Below are positions 18,041 to 27,031 of a stretch of DNA of 64,000 nucleotides, one piece after another; the first letter of the stretch is position 1; every line of letters begins with the position of its first letter. The notes under the pieces were generated by a model. It was not told the DNA's origin. It did not search any database and was given only the letters and a program-made list of their open reading frames with translations. The DNA comes from Pseudomonas sp. PH1b (GTDB lineage Bacteria > Pseudomonadota > Gammaproteobacteria > Pseudomonadales > Pseudomonadaceae), in the NCBI RefSeq assembly GCF_000633395.1, contig NZ_AYMU01000008.1:1-64000 (forward strand). The letters are read 5' to 3'. The position numbers were made by a program, and so were the translations under genes.

Positions 18041-18225
18041 GTCGCTGCCGGGTACAGGCCCTCGCCCATTGAAGTGTTGCGGCTATCAGTCGCTCATTGG
18101 CGCCGGCGCCCCGGCCATGGCTGCATGAGGCCTGCACTGACGCGCTGACGAAGCTGAAACAAGGGGGCCACCCTTGCTCCGGTTCCCCCACGCTTCCTGC
18201 CCCGAACTGGCCCTGAGAGCATCCC

Positions 18226-21200
18226 TCAAGTGCCAGAGACATCCAGCACAAATACCTTGATGTAGGGCTGCAATTCTTGCGCAATGCTGGTCTCCAGCTG
18301 CGCCTTGAGCTCGGCAGCCGAGCGTGGCGATGCCCCTGTGGGGGCACTGGTGATCGGGACGCCGACGCCATGCCAGAACACCCCATAGATGCCATAGCCC
18401 CGAGCACCGGGGTCCGAGGTGTAGAGCGCGACCAGTTGATCCTGGATCGAGGTCCATAGCTCGGCGTGGCTGGTTCGCTTGAGCTCGATGACCAGTTTGA
18501 TGGCGCCATGCTGCACCGCGATGTCCACTCGATTGCCATGGAGCATGTGCCCTTCTGGTTCGGCGGTGATGCGTCGGCCCTCCAGGCGTGGACGCAACAG
18601 CCCCAGGAGCGCGTCGCGACAGCTGTTCTCCCACTTGGGCGAGTCGATCTTGCCGTTGGCTTCGTTCCAGAAGAACTTATGCCCGTCGAGGTTGCTCTTC
18701 AGCTGGCTGGCCACGGCGTGTAGCTCATCCAGGACCAGCGCCTGCATGTGCATGATGTTGGCCGGTGGCCCGTTGCTCAGCACATCACGCACTTGCTCCC
18801 AACCGCTGCGGATGTACTGAGCGTCATGTTGCCGGGCTCGATAGACCGATAAGCCATGCTTTATATGATCGCCCCAGGGGACCAGGGCCGCATCGGCCTG
18901 TAGCCCCAGCAAATGCTCTCCGGCCTCCCTGGAAGGGTGTGTGGCGAGAAAACCGATCAGCGTTCGAATGAACTCGTCGGCATCCTCGGGGCCGGTGTTG
19001 ACGGGCGTGAACCAGTCGGAGTCCACCAGCGCGACGGGAAACTGCTCGGCGACCATGCGACAAAAACTGGCCGCCTGCAGGGCACTCATTTCCAGCGGAG
19101 CTTCGAAACCACGTACCAGGTCTGTCAGGTCCCGCAGGTACCAGAGCACTTCATTTTTCCCGTCGCGGTCCAGCGCTGCCAGTGCTGGAGCGAATCGGTC
19201 CAGCGACATCAGCACGCCCAGAGCCGTGATAAAACCTCGATGGGGGGCAGCGGCCTCATCGGCCAGGAGAGCCAGTAAGGCGTCGCCGAACTGTTGCTGC
19301 CCCAGGTGGCGGCAGTAAGGTCGTACCAGGTAGTAGAGCTGGGTCTTGTCAAGGTGCGGCGCGTATTCCAGCAACTGGCGAACCGTATCCAGCTTGTCCG
19401 CCAGGGGCACTTGGCCGGTGAGTTTCAAGCCTAGGCAGTGGCTCGTTGCGCCGGTGATGACCTCACTCAGCAGATGCTGGGCGAGGCAGTCGATGTAAAG
19501 CGCATAGTGGTCCCGGCGAAATGCCTGGAACCAGGGCTTGCCTGCCAGTTGATCCTGTTCGATCAGCTTGAACAGCACCTCCCCGAGGAACAAGGGATCG
19601 GCGTCCGCGACTGGATAGCCTGCGTCCAGCTGCTGCTCAAGCTTCTCGAGGGTGCGGTTGACAAGCTCCAGCACCCGCTGGTCCAGGGATGTCTCGGCGG
19701 CGGATTCCTCGACTTCGGCCTGGACCTCCTCGGGCTCCTTGGCCGGCGCTGCGGAAACGGCAAAGCCCTCCAGGCCGGGATGGCGGGCCGCCCGCAGCAG
19801 CAAACCCGGTGCGTGGGTCCGGTCGTAACTGCCCAGGGCCTCGTTAAGCTCATTGAACTGCCGGTAGCCTTTGTACGTGGTCAAGCCGTTGCAAGCGGAC
19901 AACCAGGCGAACAGCCTGGCTTCGTCCAGCGAGGTCTGAGTGGCGAGGTAACGAATGATCAACGGCGCCATGAATGTCAGGGCGTCCAGGGCCGCTGCAT
20001 CGCTGAGGCCGTGGCTATCGATCGCCAGCAGGCCGTCGAGGCAGGCGGGAATATCCCCGCTCGCCACCAGCTCATGCAGGTTCCAGCGAGCCAGCGCCGC
20101 CTCATCGTCCAGCAACTGCTCGGCGTTGAGCCGATAGAGTTCCAGCAGGTCCTGGTAACCGGCCTCCGACCTGAGTACCCGGCTGAGGATAAAGGCCCGT
20201 AGACGCCGGCCCCGACGCTCGCTGACCAGAGTCTTGAAAGCCATGCGCAAGGCGTGCAGTCCCGGCTCGCCCAACTGCGACAGCACTTGGGCTGCGTAGG
20301 CACATTCATTGGGATGGGTAGCGGTGTCGGCCAGCAGTTGCGCCAGGACGCCCACCAGTTCTGGCAACGGCTGCCCGACTCGCAAGGCATCGAGCACCAG
20401 GATCTTCAGCTCATGGGGCTTGGCCGGGTCCTTGAGGATGCTGCTGAAACACTCCACCATGGCCGGTTCCGCCAGGCCTGCCAGGACCTTCGAAGAATAG
20501 TCGGTGCCCCAAAAGCCCGGATCGCTCTCGGCGAGACGGGTCAATGCCTGGAACAGCTGGCGCTTGCTGTGACTGCTCAGTGACGCGCCATCGCCGTAGC
20601 TCAAGATCCCCACCGGGTCAGCCTGGATAAATTCCTCGGCATGGCCGCACAGGGTCAACGGCAGCCAGGCATGCAGGCCCCTCAGGTAGGAGACCGGCGT
20701 TCCCTCTCCCCCCAGCAGCAGGCGAATCCGGCTCAGCGGCACACCTTCCTGAAACCGTTCACCGAGGTAGCTGGCCGCCAGGTATTCGGCGATGGCCTTG
20801 TGGCTGTGATCAAACACCCCAGGCTCACCAGTGGCCCTGAACAGGCGACTGGCCAGCGCGGCACGCAGCGCCCTGGGCGTACACAAGTTCAGCGCCGCCA
20901 GGGAGGGATAACGCTGGTTGTTCGACGCCTGGACACTGAACCCATCGATATCCGCCAGCAACCGCACCGTACACAACAGCCCGGCTGCGCGCTGCAGTTC
21001 GACGGTACTGAGTTCGGCACGCAAGCGCCGGTCATTGAGGTGGGTGCTGTTGTCTTCGGTGAGGAGCACCGTGCAAGAACGCTCGAACAGCTCCCGACGC
21101 GTGCGCGGCCATGGCGCCTGCGCCACCACCTGGGCGAGCAACCGCAGGGTCAGGGGGTTGCCCAGCATATCCTCGAGCCCCCGTTGTCGAGCCTGGGCCA

Positions 21201-21702
21201 GAAAGTCCGCAGCCACCTGGGGAATACTGGCGATGACCTGCTGCTGTTGCTCTTCATCCAGTGGCAGCAGATACAGTTCCTGCACTGCGTTCTCGTCGGG
21301 AAAGCAATCCTTCAGCGCCTCCCGATCGTCCTGCCACATCCAGTCGGCATTGCGGCAGGAAATCCGCACCTGGCACGACTGCAATTCGCCAATCTGTCTG
21401 ACCAGGCTGTCCATGGCCGGCGCATCTGCGTAATGCACACGGCATTCATCCAGCGCATCGAGAAACAGCGTGCTGCCTGGGGCAAAGGCCGTGGGTTTCC
21501 TGCGCAGGAAGTCCCGAACTTGCAGGTAGTGGCCGCCCGACTGCCGGGCAAGGGCCTCGAACAGATGGCTCTTGCCGGCTCCAGGGTCGCCCAGGAGCAC
21601 AATACAGCGAGTGTCTTTATGCTCAGAAAAACGGCTGACCTGGCCGCCTGCTGCCGAAACCTTGCGATCGATCAAAAACCCTTCCTCACTTGAAAAAAAC
21701 AT
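18226..21702 (-). CDS. STAND/NACHT-like P-loop NTPase with C-terminal PD-(D/E)XK-type nuclease domain
   Basis: The 1158-residue protein starts at the ATG at 21702 (MFFSSEEGF). The Walker A motif GDPGAGKS is at residues 38-45 and the Walker B motif FLDALDE at 81-87, followed by ISCRNADW (sensor-like) and HSHKAIAEYLAASYL, a sequence typical of NACHT/STAND proteins. About 700 helical residues follow, with HEAT/TPR-like periodicity and an acidic linker near EPEEVQAEVEES. The C-terminus reads VDIAVQ then LVIELKR (D1060, E1073, K1075) and a downstream QDQL, the pattern of a PD-(D/E)XK nuclease. Avs-type antiviral NTPases are built similarly but usually carry the effector at the N-terminus, so this order is reversed. 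The gene stands alone between a TetR gene and a T6SS island. An anti-phage role is inferred; no experiment or homologue was consulted. Confidence 0.75.
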   Translation of the reverse strand: MFFSSEEGFLIDRKVSAAGGQVSRFSEHKDTRCIVLLGDPGAGKSHLFEALARQSGGHYLQVRDFLRRKPTAFAPGSTLFLDALDECRVHYADAPAMDSLVRQIGELQSCQVRISCRNADWMWQDDREALKDCFPDENAVQELYLLPLDEEQQQQVIASIPQVAADFLAQARQRGLEDMLGNPLTLRLLAQVVAQAPWPRTRRELFERSCTVLLTEDNSTHLNDRRLRAELSTVELQRAAGLLCTVRLLADIDGFSVQASNNQRYPSLAALNLCTPRALRAALASRLFRATGEPGVFDHSHKAIAEYLAASYLGERFQEGVPLSRIRLLLGGEGTPVSYLRGLHAWLPLTLCGHAEEFIQADPVGILSYGDGASLSSHSKRQLFQALTRLAESDPGFWGTDYSSKVLAGLAEPAMVECFSSILKDPAKPHELKILVLDALRVGQPLPELVGVLAQLLADTATHPNECAYAAQVLSQLGEPGLHALRMAFKTLVSERRGRRLRAFILSRVLRSEAGYQDLLELYRLNAEQLLDDEAALARWNLHELVASGDIPACLDGLLAIDSHGLSDAAALDALTFMAPLIIRYLATQTSLDEARLFAWLSACNGLTTYKGYRQFNELNEALGSYDRTHAPGLLLRAARHPGLEGFAVSAAPAKEPEEVQAEVEESAAETSLDQRVLELVNRTLEKLEQQLDAGYPVADADPLFLGEVLFKLIEQDQLAGKPWFQAFRRDHYALYIDCLAQHLLSEVITGATSHCLGLKLTGQVPLADKLDTVRQLLEYAPHLDKTQLYYLVRPYCRHLGQQQFGDALLALLADEAAAPHRGFITALGVLMSLDRFAPALAALDRDGKNEVLWYLRDLTDLVRGFEAPLEMSALQAASFCRMVAEQFPVALVDSDWFTPVNTGPEDADEFIRTLIGFLATHPSREAGEHLLGLQADAALVPWGDHIKHGLSVYRARQHDAQYIRSGWEQVRDVLSNGPPANIMHMQALVLDELHAVASQLKSNLDGHKFFWNEANGKIDSPKWENSCRDALLGLLRPRLEGRRITAEPEGHMLHGNRVDIAVQHGAIKLVIELKRTSHAELWTSIQDQLVALYTSDPGARGYGIYGVFWHGVGVPITSAPTGASPRSAAELKAQLETSIAQELQPYIKVFVLDVSGT

Positions 21703-22229
21703 CCGTCGAGCATCGGCGCAACCACCATCACCGGGCCAGCCCCTGGGCCAGGCGCCACAGACTAGCTGCAACCTCAAGAGATGCAATGGATGCAATGCTC
21801 ATGCAGCAGAGGACATTCCATGCTTGGCCTGTCCCTTCTACACAACCCCTTCTGCACACTCCCTTCTGCACAATGCCCTCCAGCACCTAGGCTTGGGTTC
21901 GGGGCCCGGGACTACGGGCAAATCGCCAGCTGCGCTTGATGACCCCCTGAACCGTCGAGGTTCTCGCTCCGTTATTCGATAAATGAATAATACATATAGC
22001 TAAAGAAACTAAATAAAAAACCTTCGCTCACTTATCTTGAGACACCTCCGTGTTCACCTCACTGGAGCAGTTTTCGTTTGAAATCAGACCGCGCCCAACC
22101 TTGAGCGCCGTTTGTGAGGCCGATAAGGAGATGACCTCTGTGGTGGATGTACAACAAAAGGCAGGCACGCCTTCCCCTCGCTTCAAGACGGCCAACTGAC
22201 GCCCGAACCCGAGCCAGAGGAAGCCGTTG
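21703..22229. other. AT-rich intergenic region before vgrG
   Basis: The 527 bases between the NTPase-nuclease gene (minus) and vgrG (plus) hold both promoters. Bases 21970-22025 are strikingly AT-rich (for example ATAAATGAATAATACATATA). A 47-codon open frame begins with GTG near 22050 and ends TGA near 22200, but it lacks a ribosome binding site in the right place and is not called as a gene. No repeat ends or attachment site were recognised. Confidence 0.4.
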
Positions 22230-24407
22230 ATGGCAATCACGCAAAACACTCGTTTGGTGCAGGTCGACAGCCCCCTGGGCGGCGATGTCCTGCTACTGCA
22301 AAGCATGGAAGGCAGCGAAGAGTTGGGACGCCTGTTCCATTATGAGCTGGACCTCACCTCCGAAGACCGGGCGATCAAGTTCGACCAGTTGCTGGGCAAG
22401 CCAATGGGCCTGGGCCTGGAACTGTACGGCGGCGGCCAACGCTACTTCCACGGGATTGTCAGCAGTTGCCGGCAATTGACCGGCCACGGCCAGTTCGCCG
22501 GTTACCGCGTCAGCCTGCGCCCCTGGTTCTGGCTGCTGACCCGCACCTCGGACTGCCGGATCTTCCAGAACAAGACCGTGCCGGACATCATCAAGCAGGT
22601 GTTTCGCGACCTCGGTTTCTCCGATTTCGAAGACAACCTCAGCGCCAGCTATCGGGAGTGGGAATACTGCGTCCAGTACCGTGAAACCAGCTTCGACTTC
22701 GTCAGCCGGTTGATGGAACAGGAAGGCATCTATTACTACTTCCGCCATGAAAAGTCCCGCCATGTGCTGGTCCTGGCGGACGCCTACGGCGCCCACTTCA
22801 GCGCACCGGGCTATGAATCGGTGCCGTTCTTCCCGCCCGATCAGCAAATGCGCGAGCGCGACCACTTCTACGATTGGCAAATGGCCCGAGAGGTCCAGCC
22901 CGGCTCGCTGGCACTGAACGACTATGACTTCCAGCGGCCCCGCGCCAGCCTGGAGGTGCGCTCCAGCGTGCCGCGCAACCACAGCAACGGCGACCACCCG
23001 CTCTACGACTACCCGGGTGAATACCTGCAATACAACGACGGCGAGCATTACGCGCGCACCCGCATCGAAGCCATTCACAGTCAGTTCGAGCGCGTGCAGT
23101 TGCGCGGTCGCACCCGTGGCCTGGGTTCCGGCCATCTGTTCAAGCTGACCGGCTATGACCGCGCGGACCAGAACCGCGAATACCTGGTGGTGGTCGCACG
23201 CTACCAGATCCGCCAGGAAGTCTATGAAAGCGGGCAACTGGACCTGGCCGAACAGTTCGTCAGCGAACTGGACTGCATGGATGCCAGCCAGGCCTTCCGC
23301 CCCCTGCCCCTGACCCCCATGCCGATTGTCCGCGGGCCGCAGACCGCCGTGGTGGTCGGCCCCAGCGGCGAGGAGATCTGGACCGACCAGTACGGCCGGG
23401 TCAAGGTGCACTTCCACTGGGATCGCCATGACCAATCCAACGAAAACAGCTCCTGCTGGATTCGCGTGTCCCAGTCCTGGGCCGGCAAGAACTGGGGATC
23501 GGTGCAGATCCCGCGGATCGGCCAGGAGGTCATCGTCAGCTTCCTGGAAGGCGACCCGGACCGACCGATCATCACCGGTCGGGTCTACAACGCCGAACAG
23601 ACCGTGCCCTACAAGCTGCCGGCCAACGCCACCCAGAGCGGGGTGAAAAGCCGCTCCAGCAAGGACGGCTCACCGGCCAATTTCAATGAAATCCGCATGG
23701 AGGACAAGAAAGGCGCAGAGCAGCTGTTCATCCATGCCGAGAAGAACCAGGACATCGAGGTCGAGAACGACGAGACCCACTGGGTCGGCCATGACCGCAG
23801 CAAGACCATCGACAACGACGAGACCGTGCACGTCAAGCACGATCGGACCGAAACGGTGGACAACCACGAAACCATCACCATCGGCGTGAACCGCACCGAG
23901 GAAGTGGGCAACAACGAGAAGATCACCATCGGCGCCAATCGCACCGAGCACGTGGTCAGCAACGAAACCATCACCATCGGTGCCAACCGCACGGAAAAGG
24001 TCGGCGCCAACGAAAAGATCAGCATCGCCAGCAACCGCACCGAGGATGTCGGCGGCAACGAGACCATCGACATCTCCGGCAACCGCGACGAGACAGTCCA
24101 GGGCAACGAAGGGATCGAGATCAACGGCAACCAGAGCACCCGGATCGGCCAGAACGAGTCTCGTGAGGTTTCCCGCAACCGCGGCACGCAGATCGGGCAA
24201 AGCGACAACCTGGACGTCGGCAAGCACTTTTCCCTGACCGCCGGCGACTCCATCAGCCTGACCACCGGCGCGGCCAGCATCACCTTGAAGAAAGACGGCA
24301 CCATCGTCATCAGCGGCAAGAACATCACCATCGACGGCTCGGGTGCCATCAACGTCAAGGCCAACCGTAACGTGGTGATCAAAGGACAGAAGATCCTGCA
24401 GAACTAG
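22230..24407 (+). CDS. vgrG: VgrG, type VI secretion spike protein
   Basis: The 725-residue protein forms the trimeric spike of the T6SS tube. The N-terminal gp27-like region (about 1-380) includes LEGSEELGRLFHYELDL-like family residues and GIVSSCRQLTGHG. The gp5 OB-fold follows (AVVVGPSGEEIWTDQYGRVK, CWIRVSQSWAGKNWG, QEVIVSFLEGDPDRPIITG). The C-terminal needle (about 500-700) has roughly nine degenerate 14-residue repeats of the type NETITIGANRTEKV, ending in a plain beta stem without an extra toxin domain. It therefore probably delivers separate cargo through the downstream adaptor and PAAR-like protein. AGGAAG precedes the ATG. No core T6SS genes lie in the window, so this is an orphan vgrG. 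Confidence 0.95.
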   Translation: MAITQNTRLVQVDSPLGGDVLLLQSMEGSEELGRLFHYELDLTSEDRAIKFDQLLGKPMGLGLELYGGGQRYFHGIVSSCRQLTGHGQFAGYRVSLRPWFWLLTRTSDCRIFQNKTVPDIIKQVFRDLGFSDFEDNLSASYREWEYCVQYRETSFDFVSRLMEQEGIYYYFRHEKSRHVLVLADAYGAHFSAPGYESVPFFPPDQQMRERDHFYDWQMAREVQPGSLALNDYDFQRPRASLEVRSSVPRNHSNGDHPLYDYPGEYLQYNDGEHYARTRIEAIHSQFERVQLRGRTRGLGSGHLFKLTGYDRADQNREYLVVVARYQIRQEVYESGQLDLAEQFVSELDCMDASQAFRPLPLTPMPIVRGPQTAVVVGPSGEEIWTDQYGRVKVHFHWDRHDQSNENSSCWIRVSQSWAGKNWGSVQIPRIGQEVIVSFLEGDPDRPIITGRVYNAEQTVPYKLPANATQSGVKSRSSKDGSPANFNEIRMEDKKGAEQLFIHAEKNQDIEVENDETHWVGHDRSKTIDNDETVHVKHDRTETVDNHETITIGVNRTEEVGNNEKITIGANRTEHVVSNETITIGANRTEKVGANEKISIASNRTEDVGGNETIDISGNRDETVQGNEGIEINGNQSTRIGQNESREVSRNRGTQIGQSDNLDVGKHFSLTAGDSISLTTGAASITLKKDGTIVISGKNITIDGSGAINVKANRNVVIKGQKILQN

Positions 24408-24425
24408 GACAGTGGAGGTTTCTAA

Positions 24426-24866
24426 ATGACGGTTCAGCACTCACTACCCGCCCAGGCGCGCATCGACTCGGTGATCATCGGCACCCTGCTCGAGCTGCCC
24501 GACGCCAGCGCGCCCAGGGTCACCTACCCGGGCTGCCACAGCAGCGCCGGTGTAATCGCTCGTTGCACCGCGTTGCTGAGTACCGCGGACATCGGCAGCC
24601 AGGTGGCCCTCATGTTCGAAGGCGGTGACCCGCTGCGCCCACTGGTGATCGGTCGCCTGCTCGGCGCCCTGCCCGCTCCCGTCGCCAGTGTGCGGCTGGA
24701 TGAGCAATGCCTGGAGTTGAGCGCCGAACGCGAGATCGTGCTGCGTTGCGGCAAGGCCAGCATCACCCTGACCCGCGCCGGCAAGGTGATCATCCAGGGG
24801 GCCTACCTGTCCAGCCGCTCCAGCGGGGTCAACCGCATCAAGGGTGGCTCGGTGCAGATCAACTAG
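24426..24866 (+). CDS. DUF6484 domain protein of a VgrG island
   Basis: The 146-residue protein shows the DUF6484 pattern: an opening IDSVIIGTLLEL, a CxxS-rich middle (ARCTALLSTADIGSQVALMFEGGDPLRPLVIG), and a C-terminal VLRCGKASITLTRAGKVIIQGAYLSSRSSG that copies the needle-tip sequences seen in VgrG. Such genes regularly sit between vgrG and DUF2169 genes. The product probably helps assemble the spike or cargo complex; the biochemical role is not established. It lies 18 bases after vgrG and 15 before the next gene. Confidence 0.85.
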   Translation: MTVQHSLPAQARIDSVIIGTLLELPDASAPRVTYPGCHSSAGVIARCTALLSTADIGSQVALMFEGGDPLRPLVIGRLLGALPAPVASVRLDEQCLELSAEREIVLRCGKASITLTRAGKVIIQGAYLSSRSSGVNRIKGGSVQIN

Positions 24867-24881
24867 ACAGGTATCCGCTCC

Positions 24882-25997
24882 ATGGAACTGCTCAATGCCA
24901 GCCCCCTGGTCACGGCCTATACCCTCGGGGTGGCGCGCGATGGCCGCGAATCCCTGGTCGTGGTGGCCAAGGGTACTTTCAATCTGCCCCTGGACGGCCG
25001 CGCCGCGACACTTGCCGCGCACCAGCCGCCGCTGCTGATGGCCGACACCTTTTTCGGCGAACCGGGCCTCAGCGCCCCCTCGCAGGAAATGGACTTCGCC
25101 CCGTTCAAGCCATTTTGCGATGTGCTGGTGTGCGGCAAGGCCCATGCCCCCGGCGGGCGCCCCGTGACGCAATTGACCGCGGGCATACGCGTGGGCCGGA
25201 TGAGCAAGGCCTTTTCCGTCCTTGGCCCCAGGCACTGGCAGCCAGGGGTGCTGGGCGTTGCCCCCGGGGTCCCCCAGCCCTTTACCCAACAGAGCATCAC
25301 CTATGCCCAGGCCTATGGGGGCTCCCACCCCATGGCCAACGCTCCCGAGATGCGCCACGGTTTCCCGGACAACCCCAGCGGTTGCGGCTGGTTTCCCCGT
25401 GGCACCGATGACCTGGACATCGTTGGCCGGCCCATGCCCAGCACCGAGGAGTTGGGCAAGCCGATCGACAGCCCCTTTGGCGACTTTCGCCCCATGGCCC
25501 TCGGCCCCATCGGCCGCAGCTGGCCGCAACGCGCGCGCTACGCCGGTACCTACGACGATGCCTGGCTGGCCGACAGCTTTCCGTTTCTGCCGGAGGATTT
25601 CGATACCCGCTACTTCCAGGCAGCCCCCGAAGACCAACAGATCGACTACCTGCGCGGCGGTGAAGAGGTGCTGTTGCTCAACCTCAGCGCCCAGGAGCGT
25701 GCCGGGTTTCGTATCCCCGAAATGGAGGTGCCGGTGACTTTTTTCCTGAAAAAAGGCGGTCACGAGACCGTGTCGGCGGTGATCGACACCCTGCTGATCG
25801 ACACCGACACCGCCCAGGTGCAGTTGACCTGGCGTATCTCGCGCCCGCTACGGCGCAATGTGTTCGAGATAGCCCAGGTGCTGGTCGGCACCATGCCCAC
25901 CGGCTGGTGGCGCGCCCGGGAACTGGGCAAGGACTACTACCCCTCGCTCGGCGCCCTGGTCAAAGCCAGGCGCGCCACGGAGGACAGCCACGGATGA
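24882..25997 (+). CDS. DUF2169 T6SS adaptor protein
   Basis: The 371-residue protein matches the DUF2169 family, whose members act as chaperone-adaptors that load PAAR-like effectors on VgrG. Visible family features are VVVAKGTFNLP near the N-terminus, PFKPFCDVLVCGKAHAPGG, YAQAYGGSHPM, and the C-terminal FEIAQVLVGTMPTGWW. Its stop overlaps the next start (ATGA). The position between vgrG and the DUF4150 effector supports a loading role for that effector. Confidence 0.9.
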   Translation: MELLNASPLVTAYTLGVARDGRESLVVVAKGTFNLPLDGRAATLAAHQPPLLMADTFFGEPGLSAPSQEMDFAPFKPFCDVLVCGKAHAPGGRPVTQLTAGIRVGRMSKAFSVLGPRHWQPGVLGVAPGVPQPFTQQSITYAQAYGGSHPMANAPEMRHGFPDNPSGCGWFPRGTDDLDIVGRPMPSTEELGKPIDSPFGDFRPMALGPIGRSWPQRARYAGTYDDAWLADSFPFLPEDFDTRYFQAAPEDQQIDYLRGGEEVLLLNLSAQERAGFRIPEMEVPVTFFLKKGGHETVSAVIDTLLIDTDTAQVQLTWRISRPLRRNVFEIAQVLVGTMPTGWWRARELGKDYYPSLGALVKARRATEDSHG

Positions 25998-27031
25998 ATG
26001 CCCTTAGCATTATCGGCTCCGGCATGGTCAGCGCCGTCGGCCTCAGTGCCCCGGCGAGTTGCGCGGCGATCCGCTGCGCCATCGACAATTTCCAGGAAAC
26101 CCGCTTCATCGACCGCGCTGGCGAATGGCTGATGGCGGCCAGTGTGCCGCTGGAGCAGCCCTGGCGCGGCCGCACCAAACTGATCAAGATGGCCGCCCGG
26201 GCCATTGCCGAGGCCCTGCACAGCACCCCCGGGCTGGTCCCGGAACAGACCCCGCTGCTGCTGGGGCTGGCGGAAGGCGAACGCCCGGGACGGCTCAAGG
26301 ATCTGGACAGGACGCTGCTGCACGCCATCGAAGACGAACTGGGCCTGCGCTTCCACCCTGCCTCCAGCATCATCGTTCACGGCCGGGTCAGCGCTGCCGT
26401 GGCCCTGCTCGAGGCGCGCAAGCTGCTCTACCAGGGAGGGCATCGCCACGTACTGGTGGCCGGCGTCGACTCGTTCCTCAGCGCCGCGACCCTGACCGCC
26501 TTCGAACAACGGGAGCGCCTGCTGACCAGCCAGAATTCCAACGGTTTCATCCCGGGTGAAGGCGCCGCGGCCGTGGTGCTGGCGGCGCCTGTCGCCAGCG
26601 AACAGCCGCAACTGCTCTGCATCGGCCTGGGTTTTGGCATGGAAAAGGCCACGGTGGAGGCCGAAGACCTGCCGCTGCGCGCAGACGGCCTGACCCAGGC
26701 GGTGCGGGCGGCCCTCGGCGAAGCCGGCTGCGGCCTGGAGCAGATGGATTATCGCCTGACGGATATTTCCGGCGAGCAGTATTACTTCAAGGAAGCGTCC
26801 CTGGCCCTGAGCCGCAACCTGCGGGTGCGCAAGGAGTTCTTCCACCTCTGGCATCCCGCTGACTGCATCGGCGAAGTCGGCGCGGCCATCGGCCCGGCCA
26901 TGCTCGCCGTGGCACTGGCCGCCAGCCGCAAGGGCTATGGCGAGGGACCGAAGATTTTCTGCCACCTGGGCAACGATGCCGGACAACGGGCCGTCGCCCT
27001 GCTCAGCTACCAGACAGTGAGGGCTGCCTGA
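25994..27031 (+). CDS. Thiolase-fold/ketosynthase-like protein lacking catalytic cysteine (T6SS island)
   Basis: The 345-residue protein has the N-terminal half of a beta-ketoacyl synthase fold: SIIGSGMVSAVG, LVAGVDSFLSAATL, GFIPGEGAAAVVL. The nucleophile elbow normally reads TACSSS but here is HGRVSAAVA (residues 129-137), so the active-site cysteine is missing. The gene is translationally coupled to DUF2169 upstream and directly abuts the DUF4150 effector gene. Thiolase-like proteins of this kind recur in T6SS cargo islands with unknown function. A non-catalytic structural or chaperone role is more likely than fatty-acid synthesis. Confidence 0.8.
   Translation: MNALSIIGSGMVSAVGLSAPASCAAIRCAIDNFQETRFIDRAGEWLMAASVPLEQPWRGRTKLIKMAARAIAEALHSTPGLVPEQTPLLLGLAEGERPGRLKDLDRTLLHAIEDELGLRFHPASSIIVHGRVSAAVALLEARKLLYQGGHRHVLVAGVDSFLSAATLTAFEQRERLLTSQNSNGFIPGEGAAAVVLAAPVASEQPQLLCIGLGFGMEKATVEAEDLPLRADGLTQAVRAALGEAGCGLEQMDYRLTDISGEQYYFKEASLALSRNLRVRKEFFHLWHPADCIGEVGAAIGPAMLAVALAASRKGYGEGPKIFCHLGNDAGQRAVALLSYQTVRAA

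Noticed and set aside
22050..22200. A 47-codon GTG-initiated frame before vgrG
   Set aside because: It has no ribosome binding site at the right distance and no recognisable motif. It may be leader sequence for vgrG.
23780..24190. A possible DNA tandem repeat array inside vgrG
   Set aside because: The repetition is at the protein level (14-residue beta-helix repeats) and the DNA copies differ strongly, so it is part of the VgrG needle and not a separate repeat element.
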